Below are positions 1 through 10,925 of a stretch of 64,000 nucleotides of DNA, one piece after another. Origin of the DNA: Yponomeuta sedellus (Eukaryota; Arthropoda; Insecta; Lepidoptera; Yponomeutidae); contig OW203724.1 in the NCBI GenBank assembly GCA_934045075.1, positions 16,917,143 through 16,981,142 of the forward strand. Direction: 5' to 3'. Both the position numbers and the translations under genes were made by a program. The first letter of the stretch is position 1, and each line of letters begins with the position of its first letter. The notes beneath the pieces were generated by a model. That model had not been told where the DNA came from, did no database searches, and was given only the letters and a program-made list of their open reading frames with translations.

Positions 1-265
1 CAGTAATTTTAGACTGCATCTAACCATTATGGTAATCTTGCATGACACATTTTTCCAAAGAACTAAGATATGTGAGAGTTTAGCTAACATATTGGTTACC
101 ACTAAATAATCAGCCACGCTGGTGTTAAGTAGTCTCCAGCTTTAGGGTTGTAATTTGGAGCAGAAGCAGGAGTTGGTAATTTTTCCGCCATCAGACTTCT
201 ACATTAGCGGGCTTATTAGAGTTTATTTAAACTATGGTTACATCTCTTCCTTCGAGATCAACCCT

Positions 266-535
266 TGTATTTCCCCACTACTGGGGCACGGGTCTCTTCC
301 TGCATCGCAAGAAGGTTAGGCCTTACTCCCGCTTGGGGGCCAAGTCCGGATTGATAGAGTATTGTATGACAGTGGCGGGCCTTACTTCAGAAGTCGTCAA
401 GCCGCCCACAAGGCCTCTGACATGGCTTAACGACTGCCATTACATGGCAGCCGGCACCACCGACTTAACGCGCCTTGCGAAGCACGGGAGCGCTCGGAAA
501 AATGCCACTAGCGGTAGTCACGGGACGGTGCGGTA
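266..535 (+). repeat. Interspersed repeat family 2 copy
   Basis: Starts with 'tcaacccttgtatttcccc' and runs through 'gggcacgggtctcttcctgc' to 'gccactagcggtagtcacgg'. The same string of words recurs at 3803, 4864 (reverse), 13785, 14042 (reverse), 22073 (reverse), 40374, 42613 and 57126, so this is a dispersed family. The open frame crossing it is repeat-derived. The element class is not recognised; there are no obvious terminal inverted repeats. Confidence 0.85.
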
Positions 536-856
536 GTCTCGGCTGACCAATTCCTTCCAAGATTAGAAGTGGCAACTCTGTATAAGCACATATGCCAATT
601 TAGGGTTTTATTCTAACGACGTATTACCGCCTGGCTACCACCTAAGTTTTATCTTTCAGTAGGTACCTACCTAACTGAGTAATGTGAACGTTAAGACAAC
701 AGCATTCATATTTTTGTCAACTGCCTAACAGTAATTGTAGTAATAGTAATTGCATGTATACGAAGATTGATGGTCTGTACTTTACATAATATAATATGCT
801 ATTTTACACTTGTCAAGAGCGACTTTTGAACGGTTACTTTGCGATGTATTTCGAGA

Positions 857-999
857 ACACACATACGCACACACACGTACACACACACACGCACACGCAC
901 GCACGCACACACACGCACGCACAACGCGCGCACACACACAGATGCGCACACAAACACACACACGCGCACACACCCTCACACACACACGTACTCACACCG
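857..999. repeat. (CA)n-rich microsatellite
   Basis: About 140 bases of imperfect CA repeat with interspersed CG steps (cacgca, cgcgcaca). It generates overlapping open frames of Thr/His on one strand and Val/Cys on the other, all artefactual. Confidence 0.97.
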
Positions 1000-1824
1000 G
1001 AATCTGTACACTTCGCAGTCATGTCTGTACACCTAATTTAATAATAAGAATATAGCATTTATTTCGAACAACTTAGGTCCATATAAAAACAAACAAAAGG
1101 GTGTTAGTAACAATTTAAGCATTCTGTTTTACTTTATTTTTAATGTTCTATTTTGCTTTTTATTTCGAAGTTAGTTTTTTTTTCTTGAGACTTTAAACGA
1201 TAATTTCTGTCTCCTAGTTACGTTAGTATAAAATAAGCTCTTAATTGGCCTATAGTGAATTATATTTACTAAAACACTACTTGGAAACTTTTATATATAT
1301 ATATGTCACCGGAAGATAACAAAATCAGCAAGTTTATAAATTACCTAGGAAATTTATAAACTTTCGTAGGATTGTAAACGAGAGATAAATTGTATTATTT
1401 TACGCCCATATTTTCGCAAATTTATTAATTTGCGAAGTCTCGTGGTAAATTTATAAAGTAACGGATATCCATTCGTAAGATTCTAAACAGTTCGACCAAT
1501 CACAGAAGAGCTTTTAATTTTACGCTTTTATAAAATACGGCAAATAACACACAGCTCTCTGATTGGTCGATGTCGACAATGGCAATGCTTGTGCCCATAG
1601 ACTTAGGTACAATAAAGCTTGCCAAACTAGTATAAATATATCAGTTTCGATTACCTACCTAAAAGTATTTTTACTTTAAAACTAAGTAGGTATCTATAAT
1701 ACAGGGCTACTTTCTTACATAATATGCTAATGACCCCTACTTCACTCTTCCAGAATAAAAGAACAAAAATGGTATTCTACGATATTAAAAAGTTAAATTA
1801 AAAAAGAAAAAAAACAACACAATA

Positions 1825-1999
1825 ATTATACTATTTTTATTTTAATGCACTAACCCGTGCTAAGGAACAAATTTAAAAACCTATTTAGAGGCTAAAAATT
1901 TCACCCGTCCCGGCATGGGTGAAATTTTTAGCCTCTAAATAGGGTTTTTAAATTTGTTCCTTAGCACGGGTTAGTGCATTAAAATAAAAATAGTATAAT
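1825..1999. repeat. 175-bp near-perfect palindrome made from two opposed SINE tails
   Basis: The left arm 1825-1906 and right arm 1917-1999 are reverse complements with only a few mismatches, around a 10-base loop. Each arm is the 3' tail of SINE family 1, including 'ttagcacgggttagtgcatt'. As RNA or single strand it would form an 80-bp hairpin. Confidence 0.93.
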
Positions 2000-2262
2000 C
2001 ATGTGGGTACAGTGATATCGTTCCGATGTTAAACCTAACTGCAAAGTAGGTAGTCGGGGCTGTAAGTAATGCAATTTGCTTAAGTCAGATGTCGCTGCCT
2101 GTACGTAATACAGAGAATAGTGTAAAGAGGTTCGAAATTTCACTGATGCCGTGAGTCGCCCATTGGCTCAATTGGTAGAGCGCTGGCACGGATAGCCAGA
2201 GGTTGCGGGTTCGAATCCTGGCATGGGTAAAATTTTTAGCCTCTAAATAGGTTTTTAAACAC
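1999..2262 (+). mobile_element. SINE family 1, long form, with tRNA-like head
   Basis: A leader 'atcatgtgggtacag...' precedes a tRNA-like segment at 2158-2228. That segment has an A-box-like 'ggctcaattggtagagc', a stem ctggc/gccag, a B box 'gggttcgaatcc', and pairing ends gcccat/atgggt. The tail 'aaatttttagcctctaaat' follows. The loop lacks a normal U33 and the segment recurs at many loci, so this is a tRNA-derived SINE and not a tRNA gene. Confidence 0.88.
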
Positions 2263-3050
2263 AATAATTGTGAAATTAAATTTCCAAAAATTCGTGAGGT
2301 TAAGGTGAATTAGCAGGAAAAAAAGATTTTTAAAATACTATTTATAGTAATAAACTAAAGTTGGTGGAAGATTAAAGCCATATTTCTAAAATTATTTTGA
2401 ATCTGTGAGAAAACAGCTCGCAGTGTTATGGCGTAGAATCCGACGGGCCAACGTCCCAAAGTTTCAGCTTTCTTATAGTCTTCTATCATTTTAACGACCT
2501 TTTTAATTTTTTACTCTGTCCATTCCGACTTCTTACTATTTTGGTCATGACCACTATAAAACTTCCGTAGCTCTGTGGTAAATTTCACTTCGTCAACAAT
2601 ATTTCTGATGGAGAAGGAACACGTGACTTATTCAACCAATCAGAGCACACGTGGCGTTTTGTTAAAGCTTACTTATTATTTTACGCTTGAGCTTGATAAG
2701 TTTATCAATTTGCGATAATATGGGCGTAAAATAATACAATTTATCTCTCGTTTACAATCCTACGAAAGTTTATAATTTTCCTAGGAAATTTATAAACTTA
2801 CGGATCTTGTTATTTTCCGGTGACATATATAACTCTTATAAAATCTCTACTATTTTAGTCATATTGATAGCTAAAAATAATCTGCGATTGTATGGGAATT
2901 GCTCACAATCACTTTGTCCTGCACCTTGATTATCTATGTAACTTTAACGTATACATCTGTGTGCAGTAGGGGAGTGTTTACTTAGCACTGCCGCATTTGG
3001 CAGAATATGTATCACACATAGTGGAAACTGCATTTCAAATATCTGAGACA

Positions 3051-3106
3051 TTTCAGTGATATTGAGACACATAATTGATAAATTATGTGTCTCAATATCA
3101 CTGAAA
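3051..3106. repeat. 56-bp inverted repeat
   Basis: 'tttcagtgatattgagacac' is mirrored by its reverse complement ending at 3106, with a short AT-rich centre (ataattgataaattat). No U-run or terminator context. It looks like a small foldback element or the centre of one. Confidence 0.9.
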
Positions 3107-3148
3107 AAACATTAAAAAGTATATAATCAAGGCGCTGCTTCCAAACTT

Positions 3149-3299
3149 GGATACCTACTCTGTGCTGTGGCAAGATTAACAGGCAAGGAGATCACAAACT
3201 AGGATACTTTGTGCTGTGGCAAGATTAACAAGCAAGGAGATCACAAACTAGGATACTCTGTGCTGTGGCAAGATTAACAGGCAAGGAGATCACAAACAT
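3149..3299 (+). repeat. Three tandem units of ~49-53 bp
   Basis: Units begin at 3149, 3202 and 3251 and share 'gtgctgtggcaagattaaca' and 'caaggagatcacaaac'. The first unit has four extra bases. The downstream piece to about 3425 contains a decayed tRNA-like segment ('acccacaacctctggcatgg') similar to the one at 50735-50895, so the array probably lies in a SINE-like repeat. Confidence 0.9.
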
Positions 3300-3489
3300 G
3301 GAGATACACACAGACTGAGGCCTAGTCTTTGTATATTTCCATATGTTTATGAGTGGGAATCAGTGGGACACTAACCCACAACCTCTGGCATGGTAATCAG
3401 ACGTGGTGCCGCTAGACCAACGAGGCAGTCAACACAGAGAGCTTTGTTAGAGATTAAAGACTTTTTGCTATTAATGATTATTAAGGCGT

Positions 3490-3727
3490 TTTTATATCTC
3501 GCAAAGAACCGACAACCGTTGGAGTAAACGTGTCCTTGAGTGGAGACCGCGACTCGGCAAACGTAGTGTAGGACGCCCTCCGACTAGGTGGCGTCCTACA
3601 CTATGGATGGCGATCTGCGAAAAACTGCAGGCAGATGCTGGATGCGGCAAGCTGAAGACAGGGCGCTATGGCGCTCATTAGGGGAGGGCTATGTCCAGCA
3701 GTGGACTAGTACAGCCTGACGACGACG
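3490..3727 (+). pseudogene. LINE (non-LTR retrotransposon) reverse-transcriptase C-terminal relic
   Basis: A conceptual frame reads RTDNRWSKRVLEWRPRLGKR then SVGRPPTRW. A shifted frame then reads WMRQAEDRALWRSLGEGYV, QQWTSTA and a stop at 3718-3720. This is the typical extreme C-terminus of insect LINE ORF2 proteins (family 3). The frameshift and 5' truncation make it a dead copy. Reverse-strand relatives lie at 12942 and same-strand relatives at 56957. Confidence 0.85.
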
Positions 3728-3802
3728 ACCACGAAGGCGTTTACTTTTCTATACAGGCGACCGACCGGCTGACTTAATCTTAATTCACCTTATGTGACAT
3801 CG

Positions 3803-3913
3803 GTATCAACCCTTGTATGTCCCCACTGCTGGCGCACGGGTCTCTTCCCGCATCGCAGGAATGTTAGGCCGTACTCCACCACGGGGGGCAAGTCCGGGTT
3901 GGTGGAGGATGTG
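3803..3913 (+). repeat. Family 2 fragment, 3' truncated
   Basis: 'tatcaacccttgtatgtccc' through 'caagtccgggttggtggagg', about the first 110 bases of family 2. Confidence 0.85.
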
Positions 3914-4299
3914 ACATCGGGAGGATATTATTATTATTAAATTCTTTATGGCACAAAAACACAAAGTATTTGATACAAGTAGCTAATGCTTAGTAGCATT
4001 TTCTTCCAGTCAATATTTGGTTTGTGGATAATGGCTGGGTGGGTTTTGCAAAATACTAAAAGTAGGGGTAGTGGGGCTTGGGAGGGGGAGGAGGATCTGA
4101 AAAGTACTACGCTAGTATTATAAAGACGCACGGTCTTATTTAATAAAACGCGCAGCCTTAAAACACTCCTCAGCGGCAGTTTAACTGGTCTATGGTAAAG
4201 GAAAAAACGTAACCGTAAATGTAAACGTAACCACAGACTCTGAGAAGTGATTTAGAGCAATAGTTTTTTATGTAAGAAAGGTAAAGTTTGTATTCAGGG

Positions 4300-4480
4300 G
4301 CTTGTTTCATAGAACTACATTTCATGGTTTACAATGACAATGCGGTATAGGTACATTGAACATAATATATTCATTGCATACAAAGTCGATTAACCCACAG
4401 ATTAACAAGTAGACGCCGCTGCGCAATGTATCTCACATTGACATAATAAACATCGAATGTTCATTTTATGAATCTCGACC
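4300..4480 (+). repeat. Interspersed repeat family 8 copy
   Basis: Contains 'catttcatggtttacaatga', 'cagattaacaagtag' and 'aataaacatcgaatg'. The same ordered words occur at 33190-33410, 39490-39580 and 45945-46115. The copies are diverged, and no coding or tRNA-like part is seen. Confidence 0.75.
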
Positions 4481-4863
4481 CAGGCTTAAGCTTCTAAAAA
4501 TAGATGAGACTGTTAATTTACCACTTTTAATTGCGATTCAAGATGTTTTCCTTCACCTTGAGCGAATGATAAAAATACGATCTGTAAAATTAAGCTGGCG
4601 CTAGTGTTACTTTAAAGAGCCTCTCAAAGGACCTTTGGAGGCAGGACAATGTCCGTAGAAAAGACCAGCCTGGTCCAGTCCTTCTGTCTGTGTTTACTAA
4701 TATATTTTAGTTACACAATCGAGGGCATTGTAACTTTAGGAGTAGCGAAACAGGAACACCGTTCTGAGAAACGTGCTTCTGAGAAAAACACATCGCTCTT
4801 TAACCAGTTGGATATCAATAGCATAGTGTTGTGATTTGTGAACGGAGCTAATGAAGAATTATG

Positions 4864-5237
4864 CTTCACATATATAGAAGCGCTCGTGGCCTAGGCGAAC
4901 CAAGTGATTGGAATCAATCACTTGGTTAAGCAACAACAGGCGCGGTCAGGTACAGGATGGGTGAGCGTCCCGTGACTACCGCTAGTGGCATTTTTCCGAG
5001 CGCTTCCGTGCTTCGCAAGGTACGTTAAGCCGTTGGTGCCGGCTATCATATAATGGCAGTCGTTAAGCCATGTCAGAGGCCTCATGGGCGGCTTGATAAC
5101 TTCTAACAGTAAGGCCCCGCCACTGTCTTACAATCCTCCACCAACCCGGACTTGGCCCCCGTGGTGGAGTATGGCCTAACCTTCCTGCGATGCAGGAAGA
5201 GACCCGTGCCCTAGCAGTGGGGACATACAAGGGTTGA
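4864..5237 (-). repeat. Family 2 copy, near full length
   Basis: Reverse-strand copy running from 'gggttgataacg' back to the small hairpin 'ccaagtgattggaatcaatcacttgg' (4899-4924) that marks the distal end of the family. The distal end also carries 'gcgcggtcagg', as in the 42613 copy. Confidence 0.88.
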
Positions 5238-5262
5238 TAACGATAACGATATATAGCAGCCT

Positions 5263-5486
5263 ATATATCGTCGGTATAAAGGTAAAACTCATTAACTGCT
5301 TTTCCATTTTTTTATTTATAAACTGATAATTATTTTTGCCCAAAAATAACACTGTCTAGTTAACTCATAAAAAAAATTACGATGGGTGAGCGTTTTTATT
5401 TAGTATCTCAAATTCACATTAGCGCAGTTTCTACGATTAGGCTCATTGGCAGTTTTTACTGAATTTTACGTTTATACCGACGATAT
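5263..5486. mobile_element. MITE-like foldback element, ~220 bp
   Basis: The left end 'atatcgtcggtataaaggta' is mirrored at the right by 'acgtttataccgacgatat'. The similarity continues inward (aaactcattaactgc versus gccagttttta-type words). It abuts the family 2 copy at 4864-5237. No protein-coding frame. Confidence 0.75.
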
Positions 5487-5517
5487 TTACATTAACTGCA
5501 GGAGCGAGAGTGATGGG

Positions 5518-5560
5518 CGATACTAGATGCTATCTAGCCCCACCAATGGAAAAAAATGGT
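5518..5560 (-). repeat. Family 5 fragment
   Basis: 'gatgctatctagccccaccaatgg' is a diverged reverse-strand end of the family whose + form is 'ggtggcgctagttagcacc'. Confidence 0.5.
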
Positions 5561-5689
5561 ATCCTCTTTTATAATTTACTCTTAAATGTTATTATTGGCA
5601 CTCAAGTCTCTCCATTAAGCATAATTCCATTGTAACAATTTACAACGCTGTGACTGTCTGTTGCCAAAATAGAAATATTATATTATTAA

Positions 5690-5775
5690 TTAATGCACTA
5701 ACCCTTGCTAAGGACAATTTAAAAACCTATTTAGAGGCAAAAATATCCGTGCCAGCGCTCTTTACAACTGAGCTA
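5690..5775 (-). mobile_element. SINE family 1 fragment with internal deletion
   Basis: Reverse-strand tail 'taatgcactaacccttgcta' and 'acctatttagaggc' run directly into 'tccgtgccagcgctctttac'. The B-box half of the tRNA-like head is therefore deleted. Confidence 0.8.
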
Positions 5776-5985
5776 AGTCAAGTCCTCTTAAATCTAATTT
5801 AAGAGGACTTGAGAATAGATGGTCAGAGTGGAGTTTTTTTTCCAGTTGCTTTTTTCTCCACTACACTACGGCCCGAAGGCTCTCACTTTCACTTTCATAT
5901 TACATTGTACTTTGACATTCAGCAAACAGAATGTAAATTCTTTTCGTTAAAATAAATTGAATTCAATTGAATTAATACATTAGAT
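5776..5985 (+). repeat. Family 10 copy with 33-bp inverted repeat
   Basis: Holds the inverted repeat caagtcctcttaaat/atttaagaggacttg (5779-5811), then 'ctacactacggcccgaaggc' and 'acattgtactttgacattca'. The whole unit recurs reverse-complemented at 33945-34260. Confidence 0.8.
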
Positions 5986-7079
5986 ACCACAGTTAGCAAG
6001 CATATTTTGCTTGTATGCACAATATATATACAGAGTGAAACAAAATCTCTATACACGTAGTTAAATCCGAAAATGGACTGTTCTTTCCGGCAATAGTAAG
6101 GTTTTCAATTTCAATTTACTTTTCAATGGAGCAGCTAATCTACTTTGGCGAGTTCAACGTATTCGCCATAGTAGAAGGTGACGAGTCAAACACACATTTT
6201 AGGATTCTAATGACGTTTTAGTTTCACCTCCTATAAAGATCGAAGTTATGGCTTCAGTAAACACAGTATTAGCATTTACAATCTGAATTTTATTTTCCAA
6301 GTACAAAATTGAAATGTAATGTGTGTACCGTCAACATCAAATCAACCTTTATTACACGCGTGCACTCTACACGGTAACATTACGGGCGACAAGAAATATA
6401 AAGGTTAACCTGCTGTCGCCCCAAGAAGTTAGGTACTTTAGCCCGTAATATTAGATAGATAATCGCACTAATCACTACTTACTTCTTCACGTCTTAACGG
6501 CTGGAGCGATTTTAATACAATTTCGTGTGCTTTAGTTAGCTGACATTAACTGGTTTAACCTGGATTAACATTAGGCTAAGGTTTTTTGCGGGAAAATGTC
6601 TTACCCCCATAGGAAAAATCGATAAACCGCGGAAACACCGCAGGGCACATCTAGTTGTACATAAAAGTGGAAATTACAGAGATATTTCTATTTATTTATT
6701 GTTGTTACTGCGAGAATTCGGATTTTCTTAAAAATGCCGAGGCGAATAACTTTCGATATTCAACCGAAGTTTCCTTTGCACAACAAACTCCGTCAAAAGA
6801 ACAAAACACAATGCTGATATTGTATACGCAAATACAAGACTGTTTGCACAGTTTGCGCTGAGGCGAATCTTAAGACTTGATGAGTTTAACCTTAAAGCTG
6901 TACAAACACACAAGTTTTAATCATGCTGTGCGCTCACAGACTGTGAAATAAATCGCCTCGCAAGTCGTGCGCTTTTCTGGTAAATTTTACCTTTATTGTT
7001 ATACTTCTTTATTGTTATACTATATTGCACACGAAACATTAAATAGGACATTACATAAGTAATAACATGTACAAAGGCG

Positions 7080-7170
7080 AGCTTATCTCTGTAAGAGATT
7101 TCTTCCAGCAAACCTTGGAGAGTCGGAGCAGCAGTAAGAAACGGGTCTATAAGCGTGTACAAAATAAACT
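7080..7170 (-). repeat. Family 9 copy
   Basis: 'agagatttcttccagcaaac' and 'cgggtctataagcgtgtac' match the reverse complement of 37838-38010 ('ggtttgctagaaggaatctc'). A shorter relative is at 47247. An overlapping 152-codon hydrophobic reverse frame (7083-7541) has no recognisable domain and is not called as a gene. Confidence 0.65.
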
Positions 7171-8429
7171 ACATAGACTGCAAAAACCCTTAACAATAAC
7201 GTAAGCAGAAATAATACACTACATAGACTAAATACCTGTAAATATACATAAATACATAGTAAATCATTAATAAATATATAGCTAAAAGTTATGATAGAGA
7301 TAAATAGTGCTCTTTTAACTGCTTCTTCTTTACCTCCTGCCTGGAATAAAATGCATGCCATCAGCACGCCCATATCCGTGCTTGGGCGTTCGACAAGGTC
7401 AGCGGCGCTTTTCTGTTTACGGCTATTTTCCTCCACCTCAAGTATGCTAAGATAAAGTAGCATTCTTAGGCAAACAATATATACAAGAATATACTGAATA
7501 TATAAAAAAATACTAGCTTGATAACTATGAATAAAGGTCACAGACTAAATCCGTGATGTGACGGCAAGGAAGAATGCTAATTAAAATTTTATTTCATTCA
7601 GATTTAGTCTTAACCGCGTTGATTATTAACCGCGTTGTTAATAATCGTAAAATACGGAAGGCAATAAGGCCTAACAATCAAGTGGTTTGCTCGTCCTAGG
7701 TCATTCATTCCTATTAATTCATAAATTCATAAAACCTCTCTTATCAATTTCTGGACCTAATAGTGTTTAAAAAAACAATTTTATTGTCTGCAGAATTTAG
7801 GTGCCTGCGTCTTGAATTGCACGTACAATCTTCGATTGGCGTTTTTCAAGGGAACAGAACGAGTGAGTGAATGAATTGTTGAATGACGGAAATTTTCGAA
7901 CGAGTGGTTCTTGAATGTCATTCGGACACTTTTTATTTTATTTTTTTCTTTGGGAAAACTTACAGCTAAGTTTACCAAAATACCCTTTTTTTTAAAGGAA
8001 TAGCTAATTGCAATTATTAAAATTATTTTTGTTGTTAGTTGTCAAATATAGAGGCGCCACTGGTTGATTTGAAAGTTCCAAGCGCGCGAACAAATTTTTT
8101 ACACTCACCTAAAAGCTGAATAAAAAAAAGTATAGTAAAACCATTTATTATTATAGCAATAAACAGTGTATGTACTTATTAAGTTTTTTATTTCAATTAG
8201 CTTACATCCATCCTTGCCGAACTTTATGTGTGCTTTGAGTGTATTATCTTCCTATAGACTCATTACCTTCCTAAACATTGATTGTAAACAGTATCAAGCA
8301 TTTCTTCGCAATATTTTTAAACGACCCATCCAACGATACCCCACAGTATGGTGTGGGTGATAAAAAAATTGCAGGGAAGGTAAACGAAGATTTTTTTTTT
8401 GTTATATCTTATTCTAATGATTGCTTAAT

Positions 8430-8520
8430 ATCATCATCATCAGCCCACCTCTGCCCACTGTTGGGTATAGGCATTTTCCCTATCACGCTATCCTATGTAC
8501 CTTCACCTGTTCAACAGATT
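8430..8520 (-). repeat. LINE 3'-end fragment
   Basis: 'atcatcatcatcagcccacc' followed by 'ctgcccactgttgggtatag' is the reverse complement of a common lepidopteran LINE tail ending in GAT repeats. A second piece lies at 8790-8870. Confidence 0.6.
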
Positions 8521-8789
8521 TCTACGGACGACGGATGGCGAAACCTTCGGTTTCTGGTTCAAAAACGCTGAAGGAATTCGAAGTAACCCTGTAAATATGG
8601 AACACTATTTTACAATGCTTTCTTTCCACGGAATTACTTAATCCAGGGTCGTTTGTCCACACAAGTAGGTAGGTACGGAAACGTGACCACAATAGGATCA
8701 TCCAATGAGAAATAAAAAAACGGAGACGTGCGAGTAGAACTGTCGTTCTGAGGGTTCCCAATAAACGATTGGAGTTAGAAGAAATGTTT

Positions 8790-8870
8790 CATCATCATCA
8801 TAATAAAATTATTATCAGTCCACCACTGTCTACTGCTGAATAGGTAATAGGCATTTTCCCCCAAATGTCT
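8790..8870 (-). repeat. LINE 3'-end fragment
   Basis: 'catcatcatcataataaaat', then 'cagtccaccactgtctactg' and 'aggcattttccc': the same tail type as at 8430, more decayed. Confidence 0.55.
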
Positions 8871-9026
8871 TAGCCAAGAAATGTTTCCATGCAAACATTT
8901 TCCACGAAAGATATACAGGATATAAGGATAAAATGTGATACAACTACAAATAGACTATTTATTAATTAGTTCCTTTACCTGTGCTATGACTTGAGACAAA
9001 CTTACTTCTTTCATGATTCTAATTCA

Positions 9027-9191
9027 GTTAGTGTCATCTCGGCCGCTTTTAAAACTGGGCCGCGGGCGACTTTCCACCTTTAATAATCGTTATTGGCCCT
9101 TATTAGTTTTACATAAAGGCCGATTTTCCACCTTCGAAATTTGCTATTGGTCAATTGGGACAGTTTAGAAGCGGCCGAGATGACAACTAAC
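9027..9191. mobile_element. MITE, 165 bp, ~30-bp terminal inverted repeats
   Basis: The left end 'gttagtgtcatctcggccgc' is mirrored at the right by 'gcggccgagatgacaactaac'. The interior is partly self-complementary ('cgactttccacctttaataa' and 'ccgattttccaccttcgaaa' are a direct repeat). No coding capacity. Confidence 0.85.
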
Positions 9192-10384
9192 CCTTCTTAT
9201 TTGGATCAACGGTTTGTGCCCTATGTAGGTTTTGACAGTGAGGTTAGTGAGTGTAATATTACGTACTTACGTATTATGAATAATATGATGTGACACAAAT
9301 GAAAATTCTGTTTTATTGACTTGATGTGGAAGCCTGGTATGATTACAGCTTTCTTACTTAGTTAAGTGTTTGTAGTAGTTGAAATTAAGTTCAACTTGAT
9401 GAAAAGGTTCCTGACTGACGAAGGAGCAACAAAGCGATCCTATAAGGATTTTACTATTTCCTTTTAAGCAACGGAACCCTAAAAATACAGCTGAGAAGTG
9501 TTAAATAAAACCTGTTAATCAGGTCCCGAGGCATTTGCAAAGGATCTTTTTTTATTCGAGTTTCCAGTTTCGCTGAACAAACAACGCCACAGAGGGGGGT
9601 GTAAGTAAGCTATCGTGATAAGCTTCGGGTTACTGGAGACAAAACAAAGGATACAGGACTCAATGACAAGGAAAGTTTCTAGGTGTCGAGCAAGGCTGAG
9701 GATAACGCGGTGTCGTAAAATAAAACTACTTAGAAAAAAATAGGGGAAGCTCGGGAATACTTCATAGGTCCCATAAAAAGCGCGTGCGACGCTAAAGAAA
9801 TTGCGGTCCAGTTCAAAATATTACGAGGAGAGCACCGCGGCCCAGTCATTATTCTGCCCCATAAATAACTCACTATACAATAACGCTAACCCTTCACTGC
9901 CTCTTCCTTTTACGATATACGCAGAAAGGGAATAAAACATCGGCGAGCCGAAACAAAGGCAATAAAACGAAAATGACAGGGCCACACGGTTTCGCGGGAC
10001 GAGAAACGCGCACTATAATTTCGCATTATGTAATACTCGGAAGGAGTTCGCCTCGCTCGGGCAGGATACGAAATGCAGTGAGGTCTAAAAATAACTTCAA
10101 GGTTGCCCGCAGCTGGCGTTGGCGATTGAACAACAGCGCAGGGGACCCTCCTGGTTTTCTTTTTGTAGGATCAAGGTCCACCGGTTCGGTTGGACTGGCT
10201 TGCATGCATATTTCTTTGTTCGTGTTTGTTGTTGAGTCCGAGGCATCCAGACGTTTTGAAACTACACTCAAATTGCACCGGTGAGTGAGTAGTATTTGTA
10301 GGTCAAGGGCTGTTTTTTATGCTACCTTGGACAAAAATAGCTAGTATTATTTGACTGTTGTTACTGGTAACTATTACTATAGTT

Positions 10385-10565
10385 AAGCTCACAGCTGTAT
10401 CTCGGAGGGGTGACCTGAGACCAGAATTTGCCACTTGCCACTATCCTGATAAAGCTCTTTCCCTTCATCAACATTCGTAAGTCTTTGCACGCACGTACGC
10501 GGTCTTTGATTTATTTTCATCTTGCCCTTTAGTAATTACATCCCCTTTTTGTTCGCCTATTGGTT
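10385..10565 (+). repeat. Family 6 copy
   Basis: 'agctgtatctcggaggggtg', 'tgccacttgccactatcctg' and 'catcaacattcgtaagtctt' align with 17352-17570 (+) and 26200-26340 (-). Confidence 0.75.
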
Positions 10566-10724
10566 GAACTACTAGCAGTATTAATAATGTGTTTAAATTA
10601 AAAGATCACTTTATTGGCCTTATCCTTAGAATTTTAATACTCGTACCAACAAAAAATATGTAATTAAACGTACATTTTAACGTACTAGGTTATAAGGAGA
10701 ATTAGCTAACAGTGAATGAAAGCA

Positions 10725-10925
10725 ACGTCAGACGGCTGTTTTTAGCAGAAATCGATTCAAATCCTAGGATGTAGATACTACGTTTTAGGCTACATGTTTT
10801 AAAGATAGTTACCACAGATATAAATTTTTGATGATTACTTTTTGCAATAAACGTACTTATTATAAAACAAGTGATTTTTATTCCTATGGTGGCGCTAGTA
10901 GGCACCCCAAAACGCCGTAAGGATC
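10725..10925 (+). repeat. Family 5 copy
   Basis: Runs from 'tttttagcagaaatcgattc' and 'aatcctaggatgtagatact' to 'atggtggcgctagtaggcac' and 'ccc'. Uninterrupted, so it is the reference for the interrupted copies at 22005 and 45105. Confidence 0.8.

Larger units (their letters stand above)
1299..2830. mobile_element. Non-autonomous DNA transposon with ~125-bp terminal inverted repeats, carrying SINE insertions
   Basis: The left end (1299-1423, beginning 'atatatgtcaccgg') is repeated inverted at 2707-2830 (ending 'ccggtgacatatat'). The match extends through 'ctttcgtaggattgtaaacg' and 'gagataaattgtattatttt' with a few substitutions. The ends abut TA-rich DNA, so a TA-type target duplication cannot be separated from the element. 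No transposase frame is present. The middle holds a long SINE-tail palindrome (1825-1999) and a SINE copy (1999-2262), which inserted later. Confidence 0.8.

Noticed and set aside
782..1041. Several overlapping frames rich in Thr/His or Val/Cys
   Set aside because: They are translations of the CA microsatellite.
2158..2228. Possible tRNA gene (also at 15995, 44700, 46740, 60920)
   Set aside because: A and B boxes are present, but the anticodon loop lacks U33, the acceptor stem is short, and the segment is always followed by the same SINE tail at many loci.
7083..7541. 152-codon hydrophobic reverse-strand frame
   Set aside because: It overlaps repeat family 9 and AT-rich DNA, has no domain or splice context, and its Leu/Ile/Tyr richness follows from base composition.
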